Origin: JAMDCX01 sp049977145
GTDB lineage: Bacteria; Planctomycetota; Phycisphaerae; WQYP01
DNA: 7,636 bases
Assembly: GCA_049977145.1 (NCBI GenBank)
Contig: JBMFGW010000141.1
Location: 1-7,636 of the forward strand
Direction of reading: 5' to 3'
Below the pieces are notes generated by a model, which saw only the letters and a program-made list of their open reading frames with translations, ran no database searches and was not told where the DNA came from. The stretch's first letter is position 1. Every line of letters starts with the position of its first letter. The position numbers and the translations under genes are program-made. Of the stretch, positions 1-6,698 are shown piece after piece.

Positions 1-351
1 ATTTACATGGGTACAACTTGCCGATAAAAAAGCATCCAAAAAACGCATCAAACGCAATACTATCAAGGGTTTTCTCTCCCAAAAATCACTTTTTTTGGCC
101 TAAACTCCGGACTAAATAGTCTGAACTTATAGCCGATTCGATTACTCCACGCGAGTGTCATTTTGCGCAAATCTTATCATTGTTCGCGCAGCGGTTTTCA
201 CCGCTGTGCTTGGATGTAGTTCTCGTTGGGTTAAATTCGCGGCCCCCGCCACCAGGGCGGCTTTTCGCTGCTGCGGCCAGTGCAGAATTTTGGAACAGTT
301 GAGTGGAATACGGTCGAGACAGCTCACAGATTTCAGCATATCGCAATTTCC
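1..351. other. Region beyond the last gene, no confident gene
   Basis: It lies downstream of the glycosidase stop. A 65-codon minus-strand ORF (142-339) starts 13 bases past that stop but has no ribosome site and no recognisable content. Plus-strand frames open from the window edge to 103 and to 119 could be the end of a converging gene, but both are short and lysine/AT-rich and I cannot choose between them. The region also holds the hairpin at 189-206, a CCGCC/GGCGG hairpin followed by CTTTT on the plus strand (246-265), the palindrome TTTGCGCAAA (162-171) and an AT-rich inverted repeat at 79-98. Confidence 0.4.
189..206 (-). other. 7-bp hairpin with a GAAA tetraloop
   Basis: On the minus strand CAGCGGT-GAAA-ACCGCTG is a perfect 7-bp stem closed by a GNRA tetraloop, about 145 bases past the glycosidase stop. 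No T tract follows on either strand. It could be a 3'-end stabiliser or part of a structured RNA. Confidence 0.45.
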
Positions 352-2763
352 TTATTTTCTGATCTTCGCGCGATAGTAAAAGCGGAACGGCGGAGCGCAA
401 TCGCCATTGAGGTAAAAATCAGTCCAGCTTCCATTCTGCTCAATATGGTCGGCCCACTTAAAATTAATTTCCGGCGGCGTATGATTCTCCAGTCCCACCA
501 AATTCCGCGGAATAGTCATTTGCATCTGGTCTCCCCGGACGCGAAAGTGCGCTTTTCCAACCGGCCTCCACCGATAAAAGCCATTGACATTCCGTTCAAT
601 TTCCGCCGTGTGATCGTTGAGCACTTTGCGGTCAATGACGTAATTGTAGCCCAGCCAGCCAGTATGAGGGTTTCCGGTGGTATTGAGAAACAGCAACATC
701 CAGGAGCGTCCATACCAGGGCGTTATGGTTTTGCGCGTCTTAACCCAAAAATAGAGGTTCTTCCTGTCATAGCAGAATTTACTGGCAACAATATCGTTGC
801 GCCCCGTGTTGTTGACGTAAACATGGGTTCCCCAGCCACGGTGATCACGGTGCACCGCCATCCCCACGTTATTGATAAACAGAGGGCCGATGTTGGCCCA
901 TTGCGAAAAAGATCCGGTGTAGGGGGCGCTGAACCGGGAAACATAGGGCAGCGGATGAACGCCCTTGTAGCGGCGGATATTGGCTACAAGCTGGTAATAG
1001 TAGTCATCGCCGAAGCCATGCCTCATCGGCTCAATGTCGCGGGAATACTCCGCATCAAACCCGTCAATCTCCATGGGTTGCCCATATTTGAGGCGATGAA
1101 ACATCATCCTGCTACGCTCCCGATTGTTTGGGACATGGTCCGGCCAGACTGTGGCCGTCCACTCGTTCCAACCCGTGATGAAGATAAAAGCCGGGTCGAT
1201 TCGCAGTGCGCCGCGCCACTGCTCCGCAAAGCAGAGGCCCAGCGACGGGTTCTGATATTTCCGCAGGGGCTGGTATCCGTCGTGGTAGTCCCGCCCGTCG
1301 TTGTGGACGGTCCAGCCGGCGGCTCCAACACTGGTCTCTTCCGGTGTTTTCGGATTCGTGTGCCAGCCAAAATGCTGCGGGTAGAATTGATTCCAGAACC
1401 ATTTGTTATGGCCATCACCGAAAAACCGGTTGACTTTGCCGCTGGGATAGTCCTGATATCCGCACTGCCGGAGCGTGAAAAACTTGCGAATTGTTGGCGG
1501 AAGTCCTTCCACCCTCTGGTTATTCATGATCAGCATCAACGGTTTTCCATTCCAGTAATACCAGAGGCCCTTGGCCAACCCAGCCTTGTAGATGTCCTGA
1601 TAATCCTTGTTCCAAGCACCTTCACCCGCGTAGCAGAGAAAATCCGGTGTGGCGTTGCCCAAGGCCCGCATGTGGTTGAAAACCTTGAAAAGTTTCCTCT
1701 GAACGCCCAAATAGATCGGCCCATTGGTGTTGTCGAATATCAGCGTGTTGACCCCGGCATCGCCAAGCATCACGGCGTGTTCCTTGATAACCCACGGATC
1801 ACCACTGCAATAATACCCAAACAGCGGCTCGCCCCACCAATGCGTACTGAACATCGGCCCGATGAGATACCAACCCTCTCGATAACCTCGTTCTCTGATA
1901 ATTTTGTCATTGTTATACACGTAAGGCTTGGGATCATTATTCCAGAGGAGGTAAAATATCCCTACGCTCTTGTTGGCTTTGGGCGGCCCCACCTGCCTGA
2001 AGTCAGGCAACACCCGACCCAGTGCATCCACGGCTCCCCATGTGCTCGGCCCCGCGATGGGCACTTGACCAGTTGGTAACGCCGCTTGCGGTGACTGTCG
2101 CCGCGCTGCGGACGGCTTTGGTGTCGGCAGGTTATGGATGGGGACCATCACTACGCGGGCCACATCCACCGTGCCGGCCCGATCCACGAATGCAACCGCA
2201 GTCAGACTTGAGCGGGCTGTAAAGTTCAGCGTAAAGTGATGGAATGCGGTTTTTGATGCGGTGGGATGTTGGGTGCCTATTCGGGTATGGTTGGACTGGT
2301 CCGTAATAATAACTTCCAAAGCGTCCGCATGGGTTTCATCCGCGCGGCCCGCCGCATCATAGGATAGCCGGTAGGATTGATTGGAGGTGGTCACAACAGC
2401 TTGGACCATCATTCCCCCCTGCATGAACGCAAAATTCCGTACCGCAGTGACACGCCCAGGGGCGAAGGGAGCACCACGGATCGCATAAAAGCCGGTGCCC
2501 GGGCCGTTAACACCAGCGTTCGCCGGGGTATTGACAACCCAACCACTGGGGTTGACAGGGTTGGGAGCTACCGAGTAACCCGGAAAGGTCTTGTATGCAG
2601 TCGCATTGGCCGAGAAATCACCATTGGTAATTAAATTTGGCGGTGCGGAGGATATCCGGACCACTGGCGGTACCGGGTTATTGGTGCCGGCGCTGCAACG
2701 GCCACCAGCTGCGGCAAGCACGGCGGCTACAATGATAAGTGTCGGATATTTAAACATATTCAC
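352..2763 (-). CDS. Secreted GH99/WbsX-like glycosidase with CBM9-like domain
   Basis: The product has 803 residues. A Sec signal spans about 1-25 (cut after RCSA). Residues about 43-209 repeat the module of the exported protein at 5810-6478 (NGDF, FPGYS, PANAGVNGP, TGFYA, FAFMQGG). A Pro/Ser linker leads to a barrel at about 245-600 with TWGAVDALGRVLPDF, VGIFYLLWN, THWWGEPLFGYY, VNTLIFDNTNG (338-348) and ITGWNEWTA (529-537). The GWNEW strand end is the hallmark of GH99/WbsX-like and GH71-like proteins, and Glu534 is the best candidate catalytic residue, with Asp344 on another strand. Residues about 610-800 resemble a CBM9-like domain (SKFCYDRKNLYFWVKT, GWLGYNYVIDR). There is no sorting tail, so it is probably released or loosely held. 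The start is GTG at 2763, with AAGGAG (2773-2778) at 9 bases; the ATG two codons on is 15 bases away. Substrate is unknown, and the family call is weaker than the secreted-glycosidase call. Confidence 0.72.
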   Translation of the reverse strand: MNMFKYPTLIIVAAVLAAAGGRCSAGTNNPVPPVVRISSAPPNLITNGDFSANATAYKTFPGYSVAPNPVNPSGWVVNTPANAGVNGPGTGFYAIRGAPFAPGRVTAVRNFAFMQGGMMVQAVVTTSNQSYRLSYDAAGRADETHADALEVIITDQSNHTRIGTQHPTASKTAFHHFTLNFTARSSLTAVAFVDRAGTVDVARVVMVPIHNLPTPKPSAARRQSPQAALPTGQVPIAGPSTWGAVDALGRVLPDFRQVGPPKANKSVGIFYLLWNNDPKPYVYNNDKIIRERGYREGWYLIGPMFSTHWWGEPLFGYYCSGDPWVIKEHAVMLGDAGVNTLIFDNTNGPIYLGVQRKLFKVFNHMRALGNATPDFLCYAGEGAWNKDYQDIYKAGLAKGLWYYWNGKPLMLIMNNQRVEGLPPTIRKFFTLRQCGYQDYPSGKVNRFFGDGHNKWFWNQFYPQHFGWHTNPKTPEETSVGAAGWTVHNDGRDYHDGYQPLRKYQNPSLGLCFAEQWRGALRIDPAFIFITGWNEWTATVWPDHVPNNRERSRMMFHRLKYGQPMEIDGFDAEYSRDIEPMRHGFGDDYYYQLVANIRRYKGVHPLPYVSRFSAPYTGSFSQWANIGPLFINNVGMAVHRDHRGWGTHVYVNNTGRNDIVASKFCYDRKNLYFWVKTRKTITPWYGRSWMLLFLNTTGNPHTGWLGYNYVIDRKVLNDHTAEIERNVNGFYRWRPVGKAHFRVRGDQMQMTIPRNLVGLENHTPPEINFKWADHIEQNGSWTDFYLNGDCAPPFRFYYRAKIRK

Positions 2764-2876
2764 AGTTGATAACTCCTTAAAAAAGTATCCGCCTCACCGT
2801 CTGATGTGCTGTGAATCCGGACTGCGCGCCGCGGTTGCACATCGCAGGCTGCGGCCGCCCGCGTGGTACCACAACC
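2764..2876 (-). other. 113-base spacer between the two glycosidase genes
   Basis: It contains a 10-bp palindrome GTGGTACCAC just after the alpha-galactosidase stop, several GC-rich self-complementary runs (GCGGCCGC, CCGCGG), a TTTTTT run without a stem directly before it, and the AAGGAG site (2773-2778) of the next gene. No clear terminator or promoter is visible, so the two glycosidases are probably co-transcribed. Confidence 0.4.
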
Positions 2877-4496
2877 TTAGGAATTATGCGGTACGCCAAT
2901 TTTTATTAGCGCTGCGCCATGGCTGGCAACTCGACAGAAAAATCCATCGTGCCGCCCAAGATCTTTCCGCTTCCACAGGTCACGCACTGGCTGCGGTCCG
3001 TCCAACTGAAGGCCCGGATCAAGGGATGCAAGTAAATCGCTCCACTTGACGCTTATCTCCTCTGTGTTAGGCCCAAGGTTAAATAACGCCACGGCGACAG
3101 TGTTATCCGAGAGTTGCCGCGCCCAAACCTGTCGCTCGCCCGTGGTAAGAGAGACTGGCTTTTGGCCGGGGGGTCGTGCCAGTACGGTAACCTGGCCGGT
3201 ACTTAGAACACACTGCGCCTGCCGCCCCAACTCATCCTGATCCACCGCAATAACCTCTGGATTAGAGAGCAAGTCAAGTGTGAATTGGTCCAATTTGCCT
3301 AAATCACAGCCCAGAATCAGTGGTGCTGCTAACATGCACCAAAGGGTAACGTGCGTCATTTTTTCATGCGGTGTGAGCCGGGAAGGATGGTTATTGTTTC
3401 CCCAACCCAGCCAACCCACCACCAGCATGTCCGGATCATTCCAATGACCGGGACCTGCGTACGAGCTTAGCTCCCGGTCGCTGTGGAAGCCGTTATAGAC
3501 AATGGATGCCCAATTATCCCGGATGTCCCAGGAGATGCGCGCCAAATTACCATACACCGGTGCGTCGCCGCCCCATTTCCACACATCGCCCAAGCCATAC
3601 TCGCACAAACTGTAAACAATGTCACGATCCACCGCGTCCAGGCAGCGGCGCATCAGCGTGTAAGGCTTGGCCAAGGCCTCTGCCGTTGGATTTTTTCCCA
3701 GCATGGCCCAGTAGCTGCACAGGTCGTATTTCAGATAGTCAACGCCCCATTGGGCATACGTCCGAGCGTCCTGCTGTTCGTGTCCGTAGCTGCCGACATA
3801 GCCGCAACAGTCCGTCGGCCCGGGCGAAGAGTAAATGCCGAACTGAAGGCCCCGCGCATGAATGAAGTCGCCTAGCGCTTTCATTCCACCGGGGAACTTC
3901 GCATTGGGGCGAATGTTCCCTTCCCGGTCACGGCTTCCCTGCCAGCCCGCGTCTACAATAATATATCGGTAGCCTTTGGCGGCCAGCCGGGAATTTACCA
4001 TTAATTCCGCAGCCTGTTTCACCCTATCTTCGGTAACATGGGTGTTCCAAGCGTTCCAGGAATTCCATCCCATCGGCGGTGTTTGGGCCAGCTTGTGTTT
4101 ACCGCTGATAATCTCCAACGTCCGCGCTGTTTTGCCGTACACGCTCGATGCGCTAAGTGCGACACGGTACTCGCCCGCATGCGGAACGAGGCCCGTAATG
4201 ATGCCGCCGCCAGTCATCCGCAAGCCTTCCGGCAGATTGTCCGCGTTTAGCGTCACGGAGCCATTACCGGTAAACGGCACCTTAAACAAAAAAGGTTTAC
4301 CCGGCGTGCCGCCCACAATGCGCGGCCCATGGAACGTTGGTTCCGGGCCATCGCCGTGGGCAATGACGGGTTCATCGCTTTGCGACGGACTCGCCACAAC
4401 CATTTCGCCAAGTCCCGCCACAGCGGCTGAGGCCGCCATGGCTCCGATGAACCTACGCCGTGTGGCCGTGATGAACGTACTTGGATTTGGCCGCAT
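2877..4496 (-). CDS. Tat-exported GH27 alpha-galactosidase
   Basis: The 539-residue enzyme should release terminal alpha-linked galactose from oligo- or polysaccharides outside the cytoplasm. Residues 12-18 are TRRRFIG, a twin-arginine motif, followed by an Ala-rich hydrophobic stretch to about 35. Residues about 58-130 form an Ig-like (He_PIG-type) domain. The GH27 barrel begins at LAQTPPMGWNSWNAW (136-150) and runs to about 425, and a beta-sandwich closes the protein. YLKYDLC gives the nucleophile Asp258, and RISWDI gives the acid/base Asp324. CEYGL (298-302) carries the Glu/Leu pair that favours galactose over N-acetylgalactosamine. GPGHWNDPDML (348-358) is also conserved. The usual second Asp of the galactose-binding Asp-Asp pair is Ala183 (VDAGW). 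The ATG at 4496 has AAAGGA (4506-4511) with a 9-base spacer; the ATG at 4505 abuts that site and an outer start at 4568 is unsupported. The next gene is 113 bases downstream. Confidence 0.9.
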   Translation of the reverse strand: MRPNPSTFITATRRRFIGAMAASAAVAGLGEMVVASPSQSDEPVIAHGDGPEPTFHGPRIVGGTPGKPFLFKVPFTGNGSVTLNADNLPEGLRMTGGGIITGLVPHAGEYRVALSASSVYGKTARTLEIISGKHKLAQTPPMGWNSWNAWNTHVTEDRVKQAAELMVNSRLAAKGYRYIIVDAGWQGSRDREGNIRPNAKFPGGMKALGDFIHARGLQFGIYSSPGPTDCCGYVGSYGHEQQDARTYAQWGVDYLKYDLCSYWAMLGKNPTAEALAKPYTLMRRCLDAVDRDIVYSLCEYGLGDVWKWGGDAPVYGNLARISWDIRDNWASIVYNGFHSDRELSSYAGPGHWNDPDMLVVGWLGWGNNNHPSRLTPHEKMTHVTLWCMLAAPLILGCDLGKLDQFTLDLLSNPEVIAVDQDELGRQAQCVLSTGQVTVLARPPGQKPVSLTTGERQVWARQLSDNTVAVALFNLGPNTEEISVKWSDLLASLDPGLQLDGPQPVRDLWKRKDLGRHDGFFCRVASHGAALIKIGVPHNS

Positions 4497-4503
4497 TAGG
4501 CAC

Positions 4504-4516
4504 ATTCCTTTGGAAT
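4504..4516 (-). promoter_or_regulatory. Ribosome-binding site inside a small hairpin
   Basis: On the minus strand ATTCC-AAA-GGAAT is a 5-bp stem with a 3-base loop, and it contains the AAAGGA site of the alpha-galactosidase gene. The stem is short and AT-rich, so any effect on translation would be modest, for example temperature- or ribosome-dependent. Confidence 0.3.
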
Positions 4517-4544
4517 ATAAATAAAGTTGATTCGGATTAATCAA
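4508..4544 (-). promoter_or_regulatory. Weak promoter / operator candidate ahead of alpha-galactosidase
   Basis: The minus strand reads TTGATT, 17 bases, TTTATA, an AT-rich pair with fair -35 and weak -10 matches, about 25-50 bases upstream of the start. TTGATT (4539-4544 read on the minus strand) is also one arm of an inverted repeat with AATCAA (4527-4532), separated by 6 bases, so a regulator could bind over the promoter. It would leave only a very short leader. Confidence 0.3.
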
Positions 4545-4557
4545 TGTGGCTTCCCAA

Positions 4558-4580
4558 GCGATGAGCACAAGGCTCGTCGC
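4558..4580 (-). other. Stable hairpin between pseudopilin and alpha-galactosidase genes
   Basis: On the minus strand GCGACGAGC and GCTCATCGC form a 9-bp stem with one C-A mismatch around the loop CTTGT. No T tract follows, so it more likely stabilises or processes a shared mRNA than terminates it. It lies in the 136-base gap between the two genes. Confidence 0.4.
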
Positions 4581-4632
4581 CGCGGATCGAGACCCCTTCC
4601 GCCGGAATCAGTTGACGATTCGCGCCGGCATG

Positions 4633-5523
4633 TCACCAGCCGAACATTGCCGTTGTATTTCCCTTTATTCCCCAACGGGGCTTGATGTCGGAAATAGGCC
4701 TCCAGGCGACGGAGCCGTCGTTGTAAAGTTCATGGGCACCGGCGGGCAGTGAGTTATTTGAACTGTCATCAACGTGGTTTGAGTCCGGACCGTTGCCCAC
4801 GCCATACCATGGCCCTACCAGCCCTGTCCCTGAAGGGTTTGTGTTAGTGGGGCTGGTGCTGTAAAGAACCAAGTCGGTGACCAAAAGCGATCCACCGCTG
4901 GATTGTGGATTCATCGCCGGCTCATGCATCGGATCGGGATTGTAAAACGTTTCCCATTGCGGGGCCGTGGAGCCACCGTATGGCCAGTAATCTCCCGCTT
5001 GCGACCAATCCGGCCCCCGCTCCACCCAATAGACATACCCGACGTCCGTAGGAAATACATCAAGCAGGCCTTGTGTATTGTAGTCACTCGCCGGAACGAA
5101 ATTCTGCGGACTAATTACGCCCGGCTCCGTTGAATATATCAGGCTTATGCCCTGTGCGGTCGGATTGAGAATTCCCGGCCTCGGGTTAATCATCGTACTG
5201 CCGCCATTGTAACCAAACGAATCGTAATAGAGGGCACCCAATGCGGCATCGGGGTAGGGAAGATACGCACTGTAGCTGCTGTTAAGGGCACGCCCGGAGT
5301 AGGTGGGATAGAATGCCGTGAATGCCATCGGATATTGCCCGCGAAATTCATTGGCGTACTCATGCAGAGCGATGCCAACCTGCCGCATGTTCGAGGCACA
5401 TTGAATCTGCACCGCCAGAATTCGCGCTTTGGCCAGGGCTGGCAGCAGCAGTGCGATGAGAATGGCGATGATGGAAATCACCACAAGCAATTCGACAAGG
5501 GTGAATCCGTTTTGACGCTTCAT
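4633..5523 (-). CDS. Prepilin-type (pseudopilin-like) protein
   Basis: The product has 296 residues. It opens MKRQNG|FTLVELLVV: a short basic leader, Gly6 at the prepilin-peptidase cleavage point, Phe7 as the residue to be methylated, and Glu11 as the conserved fifth residue of the mature protein. A hydrophobic helix runs to about residue 28. The remainder is a globular periplasmic or surface domain rich in Tyr, Pro, Gly and Asn, with Cys42 near LAVQIQCASNMRQVGIALHEYANEF, a typical continuation in PVC-group proteins of this type. Near the C-terminus ELYNDGSVAW (265-274) resembles the DG end of the H-X9-DG processing-associated domain, but the expected histidine is a leucine. The ATG at 5523 is set by AAGGAG (5529-5534) with a 5-base spacer; an upstream in-frame start at 5541 would add MEQGVF, which spoils the leader and has no comparable site. 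No assembly ATPase or prepilin peptidase is nearby. Confidence 0.85.
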   Translation of the reverse strand: MKRQNGFTLVELLVVISIIAILIALLLPALAKARILAVQIQCASNMRQVGIALHEYANEFRGQYPMAFTAFYPTYSGRALNSSYSAYLPYPDAALGALYYDSFGYNGGSTMINPRPGILNPTAQGISLIYSTEPGVISPQNFVPASDYNTQGLLDVFPTDVGYVYWVERGPDWSQAGDYWPYGGSTAPQWETFYNPDPMHEPAMNPQSSGGSLLVTDLVLYSTSPTNTNPSGTGLVGPWYGVGNGPDSNHVDDSSNNSLPAGAHELYNDGSVAWRPISDIKPRWGIKGNTTAMFGW

Positions 5524-5583
5524 AAAAACTCCTTGTTCCAATGTTCAGTGGAGATTTTTCAGTTTTCAGCCCCGGCGGGCCGC

Positions 5584-5624
5584 AAAAAAGGAAGGCCGAG
5601 AGTTTTAATCTCACCGGCCCTTCC
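5584..5624 (-). terminator. Intrinsic terminator of the exported-protein transcript
   Basis: On the minus strand GGAAGG and CCG pair with CGG and CCTTCC, continuing through GAG/CTC with small bulges around an AT-rich loop, and six T residues follow directly (5584-5589). This is a good Rho-independent terminator. It lies about 185 bases after the exported-protein stop and only about 60 bases before the pseudopilin start, so the pseudopilin and glycosidases need their own promoter or partial read-through. Confidence 0.75.
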
Positions 5625-5744
5625 ATTGTCACCCGTAGAGGCGGTTGGCAATCAAAATCCCGCCAGCCCGAAAACCTGCACCACACGAGCGACCACAGCC
5701 GATCAACGGCGGGCGGGAACACCCGCGCCCCCAAACTCACATAG

Positions 5745-5763
5745 CCGCCGGCTTTGCCGGCGG
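5745..5763 (-). other. GC-rich hairpin after the exported-protein gene
   Basis: CCGCCGGC and GCCGGCGG form a perfect 8-bp stem around a 3-base loop, about 47 bases past the stop codon. No T tract follows on either strand, so this is not a standard intrinsic terminator; it may protect the 3' end of the mRNA. A smaller GCGGG/CCCGC hairpin lies just beyond at 5713-5726. Confidence 0.45.
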
Positions 5764-5809
5764 TGCAACGAACCATTTCCACGGCCCGTCAGCCCATTGC
5801 GCCGCCGGA

Positions 5810-6478
5810 TCAAACCGCCTTCCGCCGTTTCAGCAGCAGCAGGCCGAGACCGCCAGCCATTACCAAGCCCAGCGTGGCCGAATCGGGAATGGGGGTTAGC
5901 GAGACGTTGGAAACATCAGGAGTTCCGCCTGTATCTTGAAACACAACCTGAGTTGATCTGGACGCGGCGGTAAAATCCAGTGTATACGGGGCAAAATTCG
6001 CATCGCTGAGGGACGGCTGCTGCTCCACAATTACCGCGTTGTTTACGTTGTCCCAAGCAATCGTATTCATCGTTGATGGCGTGCCACTGCGTGCGCCGGC
6101 CTCGTACGTAAGTTGATAGGCTTGGCCTGCGGTGGTGGCCACGATTTGATACAATTGCCCCCCCTGCATGAAGGCAAAATCATTCACACCAGTTGAACTG
6201 CCGGGTGCAAAAGGCTCGCCACCATTGATAGCGTTGGCGTAGAAACCCGTGTCCGGGCCGTTCACCCCCGCATTGGCCGGGGCGCTCACGAGCCAATCCG
6301 TGGGGGTGGTCGGATTTGGGCTCGTTGAATACCCCGGAAAACTGGTGTATGAGGCCGCATTTACGGAGAAATCACCATTGAGAACCATATTGGCCTGGGC
6401 AGCGCCCGCAGACAGCAGCGACAACCCGACGACTGCAGCACTGGTCGTCAGAACAGTGAAATGTGATTTGGTAATCAT
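5810..6478 (-). CDS. Exported protein with PEP-CTERM/VPDSG-like sorting tail
   Basis: The product has 222 residues. Residues 1-29 form a Sec signal peptide ending GAAQA, cleaved before NMVLNGDF. Residues about 30-197 form a beta-rich module with NGDF, FPGYS, PANAGVNGP, TGFYA and FAFMQGG, of the NGDFE/DUF642 or choice-of-anchor type. The tail is PIPDSA at 196-201, a hydrophobic helix at about 202-215 and a basic KRRK end. This is the three-part layout of exosortase (archaeosortase-like) targets, in a form close to the VPDSG-CTERM variant. Such proteins are exported, inserted by the tail, then processed for the cell surface or exopolysaccharide. No catalytic domain is visible. The ATG at 6478 has AGGAG (6485-6489) with a 6-base spacer. 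The same module forms the N-terminus of the glycosidase at 352-2763. No exosortase gene is in this window. A glycan-binding role is inferred. Confidence 0.82.
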   Translation of the reverse strand: MITKSHFTVLTTSAAVVGLSLLSAGAAQANMVLNGDFSVNAASYTSFPGYSTSPNPTTPTDWLVSAPANAGVNGPDTGFYANAINGGEPFAPGSSTGVNDFAFMQGGQLYQIVATTAGQAYQLTYEAGARSGTPSTMNTIAWDNVNNAVIVEQQPSLSDANFAPYTLDFTAASRSTQVVFQDTGGTPDVSNVSLTPIPDSATLGLVMAGGLGLLLLKRRKAV

Positions 6479-6637
6479 AATAAGCTCCTGACAATTGAAT
6501 TACTTTCTCTCTTCTCCAGCCAACGACGTCGCTGGCAATAATGGAGTAAAGAGCACCCTTGGTAAAACCGCTTTTTTGAACTTCAACCTCCTTTCTTGAA
6601 AACTGAACCTAAGAAAAACAGAGAAACATCTCGCACG

Positions 6638-6670
6638 TTAACCCAGAGTTTTTTGTACGTTCGTAGTCAT
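6638..6670 (-). CDS. Possible 10-residue leader peptide
   Basis: The ORF reads MTTNVQKTLG and ends at TAA. Its ATG at 6670 is preceded by GAGGAG (6678-6683) with a 7-base spacer, the same quality of ribosome site as the real genes in this window. It lies about 160 bases ahead of the exported-protein gene, inside the long gap, and its start sits in a palindrome. That is the arrangement of a regulatory uORF, but its codons are not enriched for one amino acid and so do not point to classical attenuation. An accidental Shine-Dalgarno plus ATG is a real possibility. Confidence 0.25.
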   Translation of the reverse strand: MTTNVQKTLG

Positions 6671-6679
6671 AAAATGACT
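6665..6679. promoter_or_regulatory. 15-bp palindrome overlapping a possible leader start codon
   Basis: AGTCAT-AAA-ATGACT has perfect 6-bp arms and a 3-bp spacer. On the minus strand the downstream arm begins with the ATG of a 10-codon ORF, and the upstream arm touches its AGGAG site, so the RNA hairpin would hide that start codon. It is 19 bases from the 17-bp palindrome. Confidence 0.35.
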
Positions 6680-6698
6680 CCTCTAAAAACGCCCCTTG

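Noticed and set aside
142..339. 65-codon minus-strand ORF just after the large glycosidase
   Set aside because: Its position is attractive, but there is no ribosome site, no domain, and a hairpin falls within it.
280..2079. 599-codon plus-strand ORF opposite the large glycosidase gene
   Set aside because: It is fully antisense to a gene with a signal peptide, recognisable domains and a ribosome site. Its product shows no domain, signal or sensible composition and no ribosome site, so it is a reading-frame shadow of a codon-biased gene.
4497..4568. Longer start for the alpha-galactosidase
   Set aside because: The extra 24 residues have no ribosome site and would bury the twin-arginine signal behind an unrelated leader.
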